Below, piece by piece: positions 1 to 12,800 of a stretch of 64,000 nt of DNA. The notes below the pieces were generated by a model that saw only the letters and a list, made by a program, of their open reading frames with translations, was not told where the DNA came from and ran no database searches. The stretch spans positions 953,001-1,017,000 of the forward strand of contig JAVTVJ010000041.1 in the NCBI GenBank assembly GCA_034509425.1. The letters are read 5' to 3'. Positions within the stretch are counted from its first letter, which is position 1, and each line of letters begins with the position of its first letter. The DNA is from Eopsaltria australis (lineage: Eukaryota > Chordata > Aves > Passeriformes > Petroicidae). The translations under genes and the position numbers were made by a program.

Positions 1-323
1 GCATTCAGTTACACAACACGTTCACAGGAGCTGTGTCCTTTGCTCAAAAGAAAAAAACCCATGTAGTACATTTGTATATGAAAATGTTTGAGTTGCCAGA
101 GCCAGGTGCAGCCGGGGTGAGCAGAGCAGCCCTTGGCACCACTGCCCACGCATGGGGCTCCTGGGCTCCCACCCACCAGCAGCACACAGCTCCTGCTCAC
201 TGCTCAGAGCATGCAGGTAGAAAGTTCAAGGAAAGTTTATGGAATAAACTATTTTTATTCCCTCCCCCTTGGGGAACATTGTGTGTGATTAACTATTAAT
301 TTACTAACCCTGTCTCTCTGCAG
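1..323. other. Upstream or 5' intronic sequence of ADCY7
   Basis: I see no gene here. The stretch ends in a strong polypyrimidine tract and CAG acceptor at 321-323, so it is probably the 3' end of an intron behind an untranslated first exon that lies outside the window. The short ORFs in it show no recognisable protein. Confidence 0.5.
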
Positions 324-690
324 GATTCATCCCAGGAAGTGTGAGATTCAAGCTTATGGAAAGGAGTTAGAGGCTTGCAAAGTAATAATTAAAAAAACCT
401 CATGCCAAAAACGTTGATCTGCACCAATGCAAGTTGATCTGGAGCTTCATGCTTAGAGCTGATGATGAATTGCCTGTGGTTTTGGGGAGGCTGATTCTTG
501 CTTTCCATTGCATTGGAAATCTGAAGTTAATGCTCATGAGAAGTAAAATCAGAGAACGTGAGTTACTCAGTGTGCCTAAAGATCACAGAGGCAGCAGCGA
601 AACGACAAAACTACTCTTTGAAGCAGTGGCTTCAGCTGTGTCATTGTGTGCACTGGGAACTGAGAGGGATAGCAGCCAGCCTGGGAGAAG
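324..690 (+). other. ADCY7: ADCY7 5' untranslated part of first coding exon
   Basis: A pyrimidine-rich acceptor ends at 323 and the stretch runs without another splice signal into the ADCY7 ATG at 691. It carries two upstream ATGs that matter. The one at 427 is in frame with the CDS but stops at 454-456. The one at 449 opens a 129-codon frame that overlaps the ADCY7 start and stops at 836-838. The 5' boundary is inferred from the splice signal only. Confidence 0.5.
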
Positions 691-861
691 ATGCCAGCTA
701 AAGGGAAATACTTCTTCAACGAGAGCGATGACTGCCGGATATCGGACCCGCTCTATGAGAAGTACCGCTACACCAGCCAGCAGCATCCCCTCCTGCTGCT
801 GCTGCTCTTCATTGCTATCCTCTTCTGGACTACTCTAATTATAATCTTTTTTGTTACTGCT
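691..861 (+). CDS. ADCY7: ADCY7 exon 1 (coding), residues 1-57
   Basis: It starts [12 protein letters not shown], the conserved ADCY7 N-terminus, and includes the first hydrophobic segment ([20 protein letters not shown]). The donor is GCT|GTGAGT and the exon ends in phase 0. Confidence 0.95.
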
Positions 862-3800
862 GTGAGTAAACTTCTTTTGCATGTGTTCAGTGTTTCAGAG
901 ATGATAAAGAGTTGCTGTGACAGCACACTAAACATTTTTGGCTATATAATATTTTGAGCTGCATGGTATCAAAGTTGCAATGCTGGAAGAAATCAAGTGA
1001 CTGTGCGTGTAATACTGTGTATGTTTTTGAAGGGATGGGAAGAGAGGAAGTGGTTGTCAGGCACATGCACAGTTACTATTAGGCTTGTCCTTTCTTTTCT
1101 ATATGTTAGGAACAAATCATAATCTGTATTGAATGCTAGCTATGACAGTAAGTACTAAAAGGGCCAAGGAAGGAAAAAGAATATAAAGTTATAATGTCCT
1201 GCATTTCTTGTATTTTTTTAAAAGTCATCGAAGAAATATAAAATATTATAGTGACTTGTTGGTTATTCATCAGGTTGTTGCCAAGGTGATTTTTCCTTAA
1301 AAGGTTTGTAGATGTTAATTTCTTTTTTTTTTCTTTTTCTTTTTTTGTTAGTAAAAACACAACAGGAATCTCCCAGTTCAATGGGTGACCAGTGGAATCA
1401 ATATTTAGTTAGCAAAGAGCAGTGATTCTGTGCAGCTAAAAGGTTTTTTTGTTACGTGGTGTAATTTGATTTTCTGTAAAGAAATCTGGTGTCCTACAAG
1501 CCCAGCTGACAGGTAAAAAGAGGAGTTGATTTAAAGATAATGTAAAAAGGAAGTAAAGTAGCTGTTATAATCCTTCATTGCCTTCTAACACTGCTTTCCA
1601 AACACCGTACTTCACGATAAAGGGTCTTCAAATCTCTCTTTAGCAGCAAATCAAATCTTACCAATTGCATTCATATCCCTTTCACCTTTTATTTCTTAGA
1701 AAGGGAAAAAAGAAGCAACACTATTTTAAGCAATATATCTCCTGTAAAACTTAGAAAGAGAGCTTTTACACTCCTCTTAAGCAAAGTTTGAACTCTAAAT
1801 ACATTTCTTTGGGTACATCTGCATTATAGATATAGTATAGTTAGAACTTAATAGTTTGGAGTTTGCCTTTTAGCTAGTTTGGAAAATAATAATGGTGGAA
1901 CTGGAGTAGAATGAGTATCTATACTAATATTTATTATATTATCTCTGTATGCATGAATATCAGAAAGTGTTTAAGCTGCCACAGCTACTCTGCTTAAAAA
2001 CTCAGGTTAACTTATTTCAAAGGCATCCAAGCTGTTTCCAGGGCAGCATAGATGCATTTTTCATTTTTCCAAAGGGGACATTTGGACCAGCTGTAAGCCT
2101 TTGCTTTGCTTTTGCAGGAAGCACATGCCCACCTTGCCTTCATCATTGCAGTGTGTGCTGCCCTGGCCGTGTTTGCAGTCATGTATTTACTGCTGTGCAT
2201 GGAATCCCTGTTCCGGAGGTGGCTGACCTGGTTTGGAGTGATGATCTGGATCTGCTTCCTCACTGTGGGATATGTGTCCCTTTTTGAAAAAGGAAGTCAT
2301 AACCATTATCAGCTGTGGGAACAGGTGTGTGTGTGTGTGTTGTGTTCATTCAGGTGCTTGCACAGAGCTGGCAGTCAGTTGTGGATGTGTTTGTGTGCTT
2401 TATTTTTTCAGAATGTTACAACTGCGTGCATAATAACCCTTCTGAGGTTTAGGTCAACTTTTAAAAATTGGTTTTGCTGATTTATTGCAGTAAATTTTTG
2501 TTGGTATTCGGTATTTTAGTGAAAACACATTTCAGCTGAGAAATTTGGATAATTGCATAAATCCGTGTGGGAATTGCATCTTAAGTTAGAATTGAAATGT
2601 ATTTTTATTTAGGATTTTTACTAAATCTTAATTACAATGAATTCATCTCTGAGAGGATTTTTTATTAATAATACTTGCTTAATTTATTTGGGTCAAAGAG
2701 GTTTTCAAGAAATGTATGAAGGACTCTAGAGCTGGGTGTGCCCTAGGGAGCAGGTTTTTAAGTCAGTGGGAGAGGTGAAGTGAACAATAAGAATTAATGA
2801 CACATCCTGGCATTGCTGGGTGTGGCTAAACTTCATGGCTTGCTATCTCTGATCAGAAGATGGGTGATTTCATGAAGCCAAAAATATCATAGTTTGTAGG
2901 AAACTCCTCCTAAGAACTCATAATGCAAGGAGAAGAGTTTAAATAAAAATTACTTTTTATCTTGTTTTATGGACTCTGCCCCTTCCCTTCTTTATCTGAA
3001 AAAAGAAAGATATAAATTATCAGTTAAACAACAAAAATCTGATTTGCATTGTGGCCTGGATCCAGCACTGTACATTTAGAATTGCGGTTCAGTATTTTTT
3101 AACTTAAGGAAGTGCCCATTACCTTAGGAAACCCCCAAATGTATTGTTCTCAACTATAAATGCAAACATATAACAAAGCAAGGTTTGGTTTTGCTGCTTT
3201 CAGTGCTGCAAGCCAATGTGGTCTCGTCATGTGGTAATAATTCATCCATATTGATTTTAAGTCTAAAATATAAGGACGCCCTAGTCTGAAAAGTGAATAG
3301 ATTCATTTCAGATTTCACCTCAAGTTATGAATTTATCACTAATTAAAGCTACTGTTTAAATGCAGGGATGGCCTTTGCTTGTCTATGCTTATAAAACTGT
3401 CACACAACATTCAGAACATTGTGTGATGGGCATTGCAAATACAGCAGAAAAATTGTTTTTACTCCAGCTAAAATAGCAAGATATACATAGAAAAATATTT
3501 TTGGTGAATGAAAACTTTTATTTGCCTGTTTGTCTGTTTATTGTTATCCCAGTCAAATTATCTATTCTGGGAAAATATTTAAGGGCAGACTGGACCTCGA
3601 GACTTCCTCGAAGGAAGCTCTTGTCTGGAATGGCACAGGTTGAGTTGCTGTGATGAGATGGAGCTGAGCCAGGAATGCTGCAATATATTCCTCTGATCAG
3701 GGTTGTTAGTTTCCATATATATTAGCTAATAATTTTAACAAGCCTGCAAATATGGATTTACGTTTTACAAACCTTCCCACTGATCTGGAGCAGTTTAGTT

Positions 3801-6800
3801 CTGGATTTTGTAGAATCTGTGGCACTAAATACATGGTTAGTGGTAGTAAAGGTTATTCTCTTGTGGGAGGACCAGGAAGTATTGGTTAGATTTTTGTTTT
3901 TTATCAAACACGAAGCAAACATACACATGTGACTGGGTGACGTTAAAATTAGAAAAATATCTTCCAGAAGGTGATAAATCTGATTCTATTCAGCATTGCT
4001 ACCCTTGCAATACTCTGCTCCTGACGTGTGAGTATAAAGTGCATCCAAAGTGCATCTCCAGCTGTAAAGGATAAGGTCAGGATAAAGGGCAAGGACAACT
4101 GAAAAAATTATAGGTGATATGTCATGTTAACCTGTCTTGTCTATGAATCTATTGCTGTTAATTCCCTCAAAATCTTAGAACTACCACTGTCCTTATGGTT
4201 TTAACTGTGTTTTGAAACATCAATATCTAATTGCTCAGCCTGAAATTGAGCAAAAATCCTGCTGCTTTGCTCCTATTTCTGTAGTGATTTTTGGTATTCA
4301 CCTAATAACATGTATGTGTGATTCTTTTTTATTTTTTCTTTTTCTTTCCAAAGGTGCCATTCTTTCTGTTCATAATCTTCACAGTTTATACCATGCTACC
4401 TTTTGGGATGAGAGGTGCTGTCATAATCAGTGTTGTTTCTGCTCTCTCCCATATTATTGTTCTAAGCACTGTGGTAAGCGTGTATACTCGAGAAAATACA
4501 GAATCCTTTGCATTTCAGGTAAGGAAATAGCTTGGTTACATAATGAAATACCCTAGTCATGCTACCCTTTGCTTTTGGCATAATTATTCTGTTTAGAAAA
4601 GTTCCAAACTTTCACATTGTCATTTCAAGTTTGTGGATTTGGAGCTTGGACCCAAAAATCTTGGGCTTTTTGTAAAATTGCAAATTTTTAAATCTATAGT
4701 GCATTTTGTTTTCCTGACCTAAGTGGAAAAGGCAGGATTGTTGTATTAATTTTTAAACTAAGTTGTTAAAAATGTGCCTGGCTTAGTCACAGTCATTCTT
4801 CCCAATCTGTGCTCTTTCAGATGGGTCTTCACCTTCATCAGGCACTGCCCACAGGGTGGATCAAAAGGGCCATTGCTGCCCTGGGCTGTCAGCAGGGCCT
4901 GGGAGTGCTGCCCACTGCACTCAGGGCTCCCAGCACTCATTAACTGGGTGTGTCCAGAGGAGCACCCCAGCTCATTCCCTGTGCCAGACTCCACACAGCG
5001 TGCTGATGCAGGAGTCTGTGCACTGCTTTTCCACAAATCAAACACTGGTGCCTGCAAATAAATGTTAAATTATATCATAGGATTTTCTGTTTCATTATTC
5101 TGCACAGGAATGCCTGTGAGTGTGAAAGTTACCTTATATCTGCCAGGTCCGTCCTGGGTTACAGCAACAGAGATTTGTTATGGGATGGGGTAAGAGGAAA
5201 TGAGACATGGTCTGGGATTGATTGCTTTTATGGGACTAAAATGTGTGCCAGGGAAGTTTCAATGACTGCCCTGCAGTAGGTAAATATTTTTCTTCTTGTG
5301 CAGCTCCTTGCAAATGGTGTAATTTTCCTTTGTGGCAACTTCATGGGTGCATTTCACAAACGCCAGATGCAGGTTGCTTCGTGGGATTTGTACAGATACA
5401 CCTTGAAGTGCATTCAGGTCAGAATGAAACTGAAGATTGAGAAGAGGCAACAAGTGAGTGAGCTAGTTCATGCTATGAATTGCTTGTTTTCATTTCCAAA
5501 GTCTGTATAAATTCATAAGGTTGGTGACTAATCTATGTCAAAAGGCTCAGTCCAATTTCTGTGATACCCACCTAGTGTCAAAAATGAAAGCTGTGCCTTT
5601 TGTAACAAAAGAAGGAAGTTAAAGGGAGGAAGCTGTTCTCTGGGGCTTGTCTGCATGAAAATCACAGTATTTGTAACAGGAATGTAATTGCTGGCCATTT
5701 TAGTTCCTTTTATCCTAGAATAAACTGTTCCTGGGACTGGCCTAAGGTAACTTAAGAGGACATGCCCTTAATGCTCTGAAATTACTTGTAAGGCGATTTT
5801 AGCAGTCGTTTCTATGCTTCCCTTGGTCTCTTTTTTTGCATGGAATTCTAAAGTATTATTTTTTCTTATATTTTATTGTCTCAAACTATTTTCCTTTGCT
5901 AGAAGGTGAATATTGAATGCGAAGGGAGAAAAAAAATATAATAGATTACAGTATTTATTTCCATAAACTCCAGTGGTATTCAAAGAATAAGCGAGGGACA
6001 CGAATTTCTTGCTGAGGAAGGATTGTAGAGAGGTATCAAAGCTGAAACTAGGGCACCTTTCCTGGTATTAATAGGGTTAAGAAGAGCTCTACAAGGCTGA
6101 TGTGTACCATGTTCTCTGCCCACCAGTTATTAGATAAAAGGAAGGGGCTGAAAAGTGACTGACCTGATCAAACTGGAAAGAAGAAAATGCCACAGTGCCG
6201 GTGCGATCTGTTCTCTGATGCTAATCTTGTGAGATGAGATGACAAATCTGCATGAAAGCCCTGGCAGAATTTCCCCACGCAGCCTCCAGGGAAGCCTCTG
6301 ATCACCTTAGGCAGACAGTGTGCTCTCATTTCCTGGGCAGTGTACTCACTTCCATGGGTGTTCAGAATTTTGGTTTTGGGATTATTTTCTTTTTTAATGG
6401 ATGCTTGTTTGAAGTGTAAATGTGCTGAAGTCTAGGAAGAGCTTTCTTTTCATGCATGTTTCAATTTGTCAAGCAATTCTGAGTATCTTTCTGCCACCCA
6501 CTTTTTCTCTGTGAAGATGTGAGACCTGCACTTCAGGGTTCCTCACTGCTTCCTTGAAAACTGTGTGATGTGTCAGCCTCCCATGGCCCTGTTGTATTCC
6601 CTGGGAGTCAGCTGTCAGTCTAAATTCTTTCCCAGGGTTGACTCTCCTAGTACCAAAACAGCAGCTGAGGGAAAGGAGGTGTTTCTATTTCTGGGATCAG
6701 TCTCAAGTTAAACTGCTGCCTGTACCTTGTGTAGATGGAGTACTTGATGCTCAAGGATTCCCTCTTCCCCTGTGATCCCAGGGTATTTCTTATCAGGGGC

Positions 6801-9800
6801 AGACACTGGTTAAGTAACCCTGGCAGCTCACTGCTGTGTGCACATGGCTGCATTGGGTGTTCAGGAAAAGGGAACAAGGATTTGGTCCCAGGGGACAGCA
6901 TTTAGCATTTTACTTGGCTGCACAATGTGTTAACCTTGCTGGGGATGTTGTCTGAAGAAGTTCCTGCTTGTAGCTGCTCCACACAACATTTCCATCTCTG
7001 GGGTGAGAGAGCCCTTCCTCACTCAAAGTATTCTTCTTGTCATCCTCTTCTGCCCAGCAGCTTACCAGGGTCTTCTTTGAAGAATGGGCTTTTAAGTCAG
7101 AGCCAGTGTAAAACGGTGCCCTGAATAGTCAAACAATGGAAGTGGGTTTGGAGGAGTCTGTTTCTCGTTCAGTTCAAAAAACTTAATTTCAGTGGCTGAA
7201 ATTAAGTTCTGAACTGTAGTTCTGTCTACAGTTGCTTCAGTTTAGCTGTAGCAGCATGCAGCTGACACTTCTGTCTCTGTTGCTGCTCTTCCAGCATTTG
7301 AGAATTTACAAATATTTTTAATACTGAATAGATCATTAGGTACAAAACATAAGCTTTCATAGAAGCTTTATCAGGCAGTGCCAACATACCACTGAGATTA
7401 GCGGACAAAAAAAATCTAATTTATCCAGAAAATGTAGTACTGAATACTGACATGTTTTGTGTGTTTCATGGTTACAAAGGGATGTCACATCTAGGCCACA
7501 AAGAACAAAAGAAAAAAATATGCAACATAATTATAAAATCAATAATTTGGAGAACAGCAATGTAAAAATGTCTTCTGGAAAACCTGACATGCATTACTCA
7601 AAAGCTATTTGAATAAAGGCATTTTTGTTTGGTTTTTTTTAATGCCTTCTGGCAGCCACTAAAATTCTGCACTTTCAAACTAAACTTTGTTAATAATTTT
7701 GCACAATTATTCCCCCCGCCTCCCCCTTTTTAGGAAAATTTGCTTTTATCCATCCTGCCTGCTCATATCTCTATGGAAATGAAGCTGGCAATCATTGAGC
7801 GACTGAAGGAAACAAATGATAACAGGCAAATACACGACAACAACTTCCACAGTCTATATGTAAAAAGGCACCAAAATGTTAGGTAAGTGGAAGCCCTAGA
7901 AACAATTGTATAAATATAAACTTCTGATTCTTATCTGTACATATAGTCCAGTGAAATCAAAACCTGAAGGCAGACTTTTAGGCTGGAGTGAACTTCTTTC
8001 CTGTTGTGGGAAGATAACGTGTTGAACTGGTCTTCTGAATCAGATACTTGAACCCTTTGTGCTGGAGTTGTTTCCCAAAGAGGAGAGAGGTGTTTTCTGT
8101 TAAATGCCTTTCAATAGTTATGCTGACTGTGGAATTGAGGTTATCTTCATATTTCACTTCTGCCTTTTCCTTTTGCTCTTGTCTAGCATTCTTTATGCAG
8201 ACATCGTAGGATTCACTCGCCTTGCTAGTGACTGCTCTCCTAAGGAACTCGTGGTGATGCTGAATGAACTCTTTGGAAAGTTTGATCAGATTGCAAAGGT
8301 AGGTTTACTGTTTGTGCTGCAGAATAAAGACCTTTGGAAAAAGAAGCCTTTTTGCTCAACAGGAGGCAGCTGGATGTTAGTGCTGAAGTCAAGACTGCTT
8401 TGGCTTTCAAGCTAACTGGCAAAATCACATTAAAACAAAATGTAAGACAAAAATGGGAAATTTACCAAGTTGCAACTGTAATTCCAGTTCTTGGGTGTGG
8501 AGGTTTATCTGTATAATTTAGGAAATTGTCTGATGGTGATAAGTGGTTGCAGCAAGGCTGTAGGAGGTTCTGTCTACAAACTCCACTGAGGAGCTTTGCT
8601 GTGTTCAGCTCCAAGGTTTGTTTGACTCCACAAATGGAGAACTCTCAGACACCCTTTTAAATTCATAATTCAGAGGCATCAGGCAAAGAGTTCTTTGGCT
8701 TGGGAGGGAGCTCAATAAAGCTTCCTGTTACTAATGGATACTTACAAAAGGGTGAAAGAATGGGGAGTAGTTTAAAATGTTCTCTATTAAGACATACCCT
8801 CAATACTTCAGCCTGGCAGGAATTGTTACCACTTCCAGGCTCTGCTTGAGGTTAATTTTTTGCAGCTGTAATCACAAGCTCAGGTTATTTCTCACATTAC
8901 AGGGACTGTGTCACCTAAATATTTGTGTGTTGCATTTGTGAAATCCTAAAAATTTGTTAGAAAAAGTTGGAAAACTCTAAAATCATTAATATAGCAGAGG
9001 AATGAAATTGCTGTAACTAAACCCTAGTGGATGTAATTGAATAAATTCTTAAATATATCACTGATTAAAACTTGACTAAAATGCTAATAACATTTTTGAC
9101 TAAATGACACGGCTAATCTTTGCATCTATCTGAATTCAGTTGCTGTTAAGTGTTCAAGTACTGACAAGTAAGAGTTATACTATTGCAATTGCATTGCTGT
9201 GAAGCAGCTGTAAAGACAGAATAAGTTATGTCATCTTAGTTGCCAAATGACAAGATTTCTTTTAATGCCAAAGTAGAAGCTGAGGTTAAACACCTCTTGT
9301 CAGGTTTTGTAACTGTTTTTCAGATACAAAAATAGAAAAAAATTCTAAATTTTGAGTGATATGTTTTAATTTCTCACTGCTGTCTGCAAATTGCACTGTA
9401 ATGTCTGGATTTAGTGAGTCAAAGTCTTTTGCAACTCTGTGGTTGAACCATGAGAAGAGATTTCTGCTTTTTGTGCTATTTTTGTTCTGCCAGAGAGTAT
9501 TCTGTCATCTTTTCCATAATGCACAAATGTTGCAAGCTCCAACTTACCTAATAAAAATTGATGGCTAAGCTGGACACTGAGCTGGATGCTGAAGTGCAGC
9601 AGCTCTAATCCAGGGTTGGGTATTCCTGCTGATCCCTCTGAGCTTGTCACTGGTGGCACTGCTCAGACCCCACTGGGATGGATTAAGATGTGGAGAATGA
9701 TGGATGTTCCCTTAAGGCTTTATCTGGTGAGGGAGAACAGCTCAGTTTTGGAAATTGCCACACATTTGGACTGATTTTGGAGCTGATTTAGGAACTGTGT

Positions 9801-12800
9801 TCCCACAGCAGGTAGGGTTGAACAGCTGGAGGTATTGGCTGGCCCAAATTAAGCCATCTCTACTCCTCAGTCAAACACTACACAGCCTTGCAGAAATAGC
9901 CCCGGCTTGCCTGCAACCTTTGTAGTTAAAATTCTTCAGTAAAGTGTTAACAAAAGACAGTACCAGAGGCTTTTTGCTCTCTCCTGACAGCCATTGGCAG
10001 CAGTATCCTCTGTTGCACAGCTAGTATTTAGCTGCCATTTAGTAATATGGATTTTTTATTAGCAATAGCAAACTGTAGTGTGTGCCAGCTTCCTCTTCAG
10101 TCATATTTGAAAAAACAGAAAAAAAAACCCATTTTTCATCTGCACAGCTACCAGGTTGGGCATCTGAATTCCTGAGTTTTCCCTCAGTGCTGGGAGGCTT
10201 TATGGTACCTCTCACTGTTACTTATGAGGCTGCTATGTAAAAATAGAGGGAAAACTGCCCATAATTCAGATGAAAATGAAGATTAAATGATAGATAAGTA
10301 GATTTCATCCTTTAGATGGTAAATTCTGTGACAATTTTATAGCTTTTCAATTGCACACAGTTCCAAGAAAAATGTGAGAAACTAGCAAGGTGGTTTCATT
10401 TCAGAAATGCTTTAAGTGGCCATTTTTGTTCTCTCTAGTGAGCAATGTCCAGGCATTCAGATGTGGGGAGAAAGAAGTAAGCTTTGTTCCAACAAGGATT
10501 GAACAAACCTGGCTTTCTCAAAACAGAGTCTTTGGAGCTGTTTACCTACTTGCAGTTAGTTTTTTCCTGTAAAATATATTTACTCTAATTTCACAGGAGA
10601 ATGAATGCATGAGAATAAAAATCCTGGGAGACTGTTACTACTGTGTCTCAGGCCTGCCCGTGTCCTTACCAGTTCATGCCAGGAACTGTGTCAAAATGGG
10701 GCTCGACATGTGTGAAGCAATAAAGTAAGTATGGCACACAAGGCTGTTTGAAATATAGATACTGTGAAGATATTGAATAAAGTAATTAGTTTTCTTGTCA
10801 ACATTCAAAGTGTATTTATTAGCTGTAGTTCCGTCATAAGTTTGTCACGTCTTTGCACCAAGTGCATGATGAGACTAAACCTTAAGAGAAAGAGAGAAAA
10901 TGTCAAGTGTCCTGCTCTAACGCCCTGATGCCTCCGCAGGCAGGTGAGAGAAGCCACGGGCGTGGACATCAACATGCGGGTGGGGATCCACTCGGGGAAC
11001 GTGCTGTGCGGGGTGATCGGCCTGCGCAAGTGGCAGTACGACGTGTGGTCCCACGACGTGTCCCTGGCCAACCGCATGGAGTCGGCCGGAGTGCCGGGGT
11101 GAGCTGCGACCGCGGCGCTGTGTGTCGCTGTGTGTCACTGTGTGTCGCTGTGTGTCACTGTGTGTCACTGTGTGTCACCGGCCCGCTGTCTGTCACTGTG
11201 CCACCACACCGGTCCCCATCGTGGCCTGGTGGAAACGGGGCACGTGTGTGCTTAGCAGAGCTGTAAAATGTTAACGTTTTCTGATTGCGTTTTCAATGAG
11301 CTATAAAATTCTATTCTTAGGTGAGCGACTGCTTCTTGACCTCCCCTTCGCTGGAGAAACGTGTGCGTCTTCAGCAGGGCATTGTGTTGACTTAGTTAAT
11401 CCACGCTGTACGCAGGGATAATTGTACATTTGTGAGTTTAGCTGAAGAGCAGTTGTGCTGCTTAGGTCAACAAGGCCAAGCTGTGTCTTCGCCCAGTGTT
11501 TCTGCTAATGTATTGATCAGTCCCACTTGACTTACAACAGCTCTATATTCACCATCCCCACCACTCAAACCCCACAAAACACTCGAAAATTAAAATGCAC
11601 CCTGATGAAGAGAATCCCAGCAAGGAGAGTCTGGAGCTGTTATTCATTATGCATTTGCCATGGGCAGAACAAAGGGAAGGGGGTGATGCTGAAAGGAAGG
11701 ATTGAGGCAAAGCAGGAATATAACTTGCCATGTGCTGCTCAGTAATACAAGGATTGGGTCTGAGGTTGGATTCTTGCAGCCTTTTTAAGACACTCGTTGA
11801 ACAGAAAAAATATAAGTGTTTTTAAAAAACACCAGCATTTGCATTTTCCTCCTTTAGGAATGTATACTCTTTTCCTGTTTTCTTAGTTAAATTTAAGGAT
11901 TGGAAATCATCTAAGAAATCCTTCTTGTTTTCTTTCTTATTTTGGTAGTTTGCACTATAAAAGGCCATTATAAGACTTCTCCTTTTTTCATTCTTAAATC
12001 AGACCATGATTTTTTTTGTGTCCTGATAGTCTGTGCAAATTGTTTTCTTTTAGTAAGTGGTTCTAACCAGTGACACTACAGCATTTCCTATTATTTCTGT
12101 AGCTCAGACAACTTTTAGGCATTTGCTTGTAACTTAAAAATTAAAGTGATCTATCAAGTGATGAGGGGATATGAATATTAAAATCCTTTGTTGCAGGAGA
12201 ATGAAACAGGAAGAAAACCAATTGGAGCTTGGTTAACAGTTACACCACGAGCCAGGCTGAAGGGTTTAGTGTGTTGATTCAGCGTGATTAAACAGGAATA
12301 CAGAGTTGTAAAGTTTCTTTTGTTGGTAAAGCAAACAGAATGACTCTGAATATGGCACAAAAACATACTTGTTAGTCACGTTTAGGACCTTTGCCTAATC
12401 TTGAAAACTGATTATTCCCTTATGGTCATCAGGTTTACAGTTGATAAAATGGTAAAGAATTAAGCTGATTCAGAAACATTATCCTTATTACTTCCTATAC
12501 CTGTGTACTACTCCCTCATCTTTCAGAGGAAACTCCTTCCACTTGTGGAAGACTGAGCCTGACAGGGTTGAAGGGGTATTATTCACTGTGCAAATGTAAC
12601 GTTTTATTTGTTTCCTGCTTTGCAGGGAAATTATTTGTTGGGGATTCCTCATTCCAGTGTTAGCTAGTCCTGCTTCTTTGGAAGCAGTTTTGTCATTAAG
12701 AGCCAGTTAGAGTTTTTATTTAAAATAGGAAGCACATCTATTTTGAGTTTCTGTAAATGAAGGAATTCTAAAGACTTTTGAAAGGACGCAGGAAAACTCT

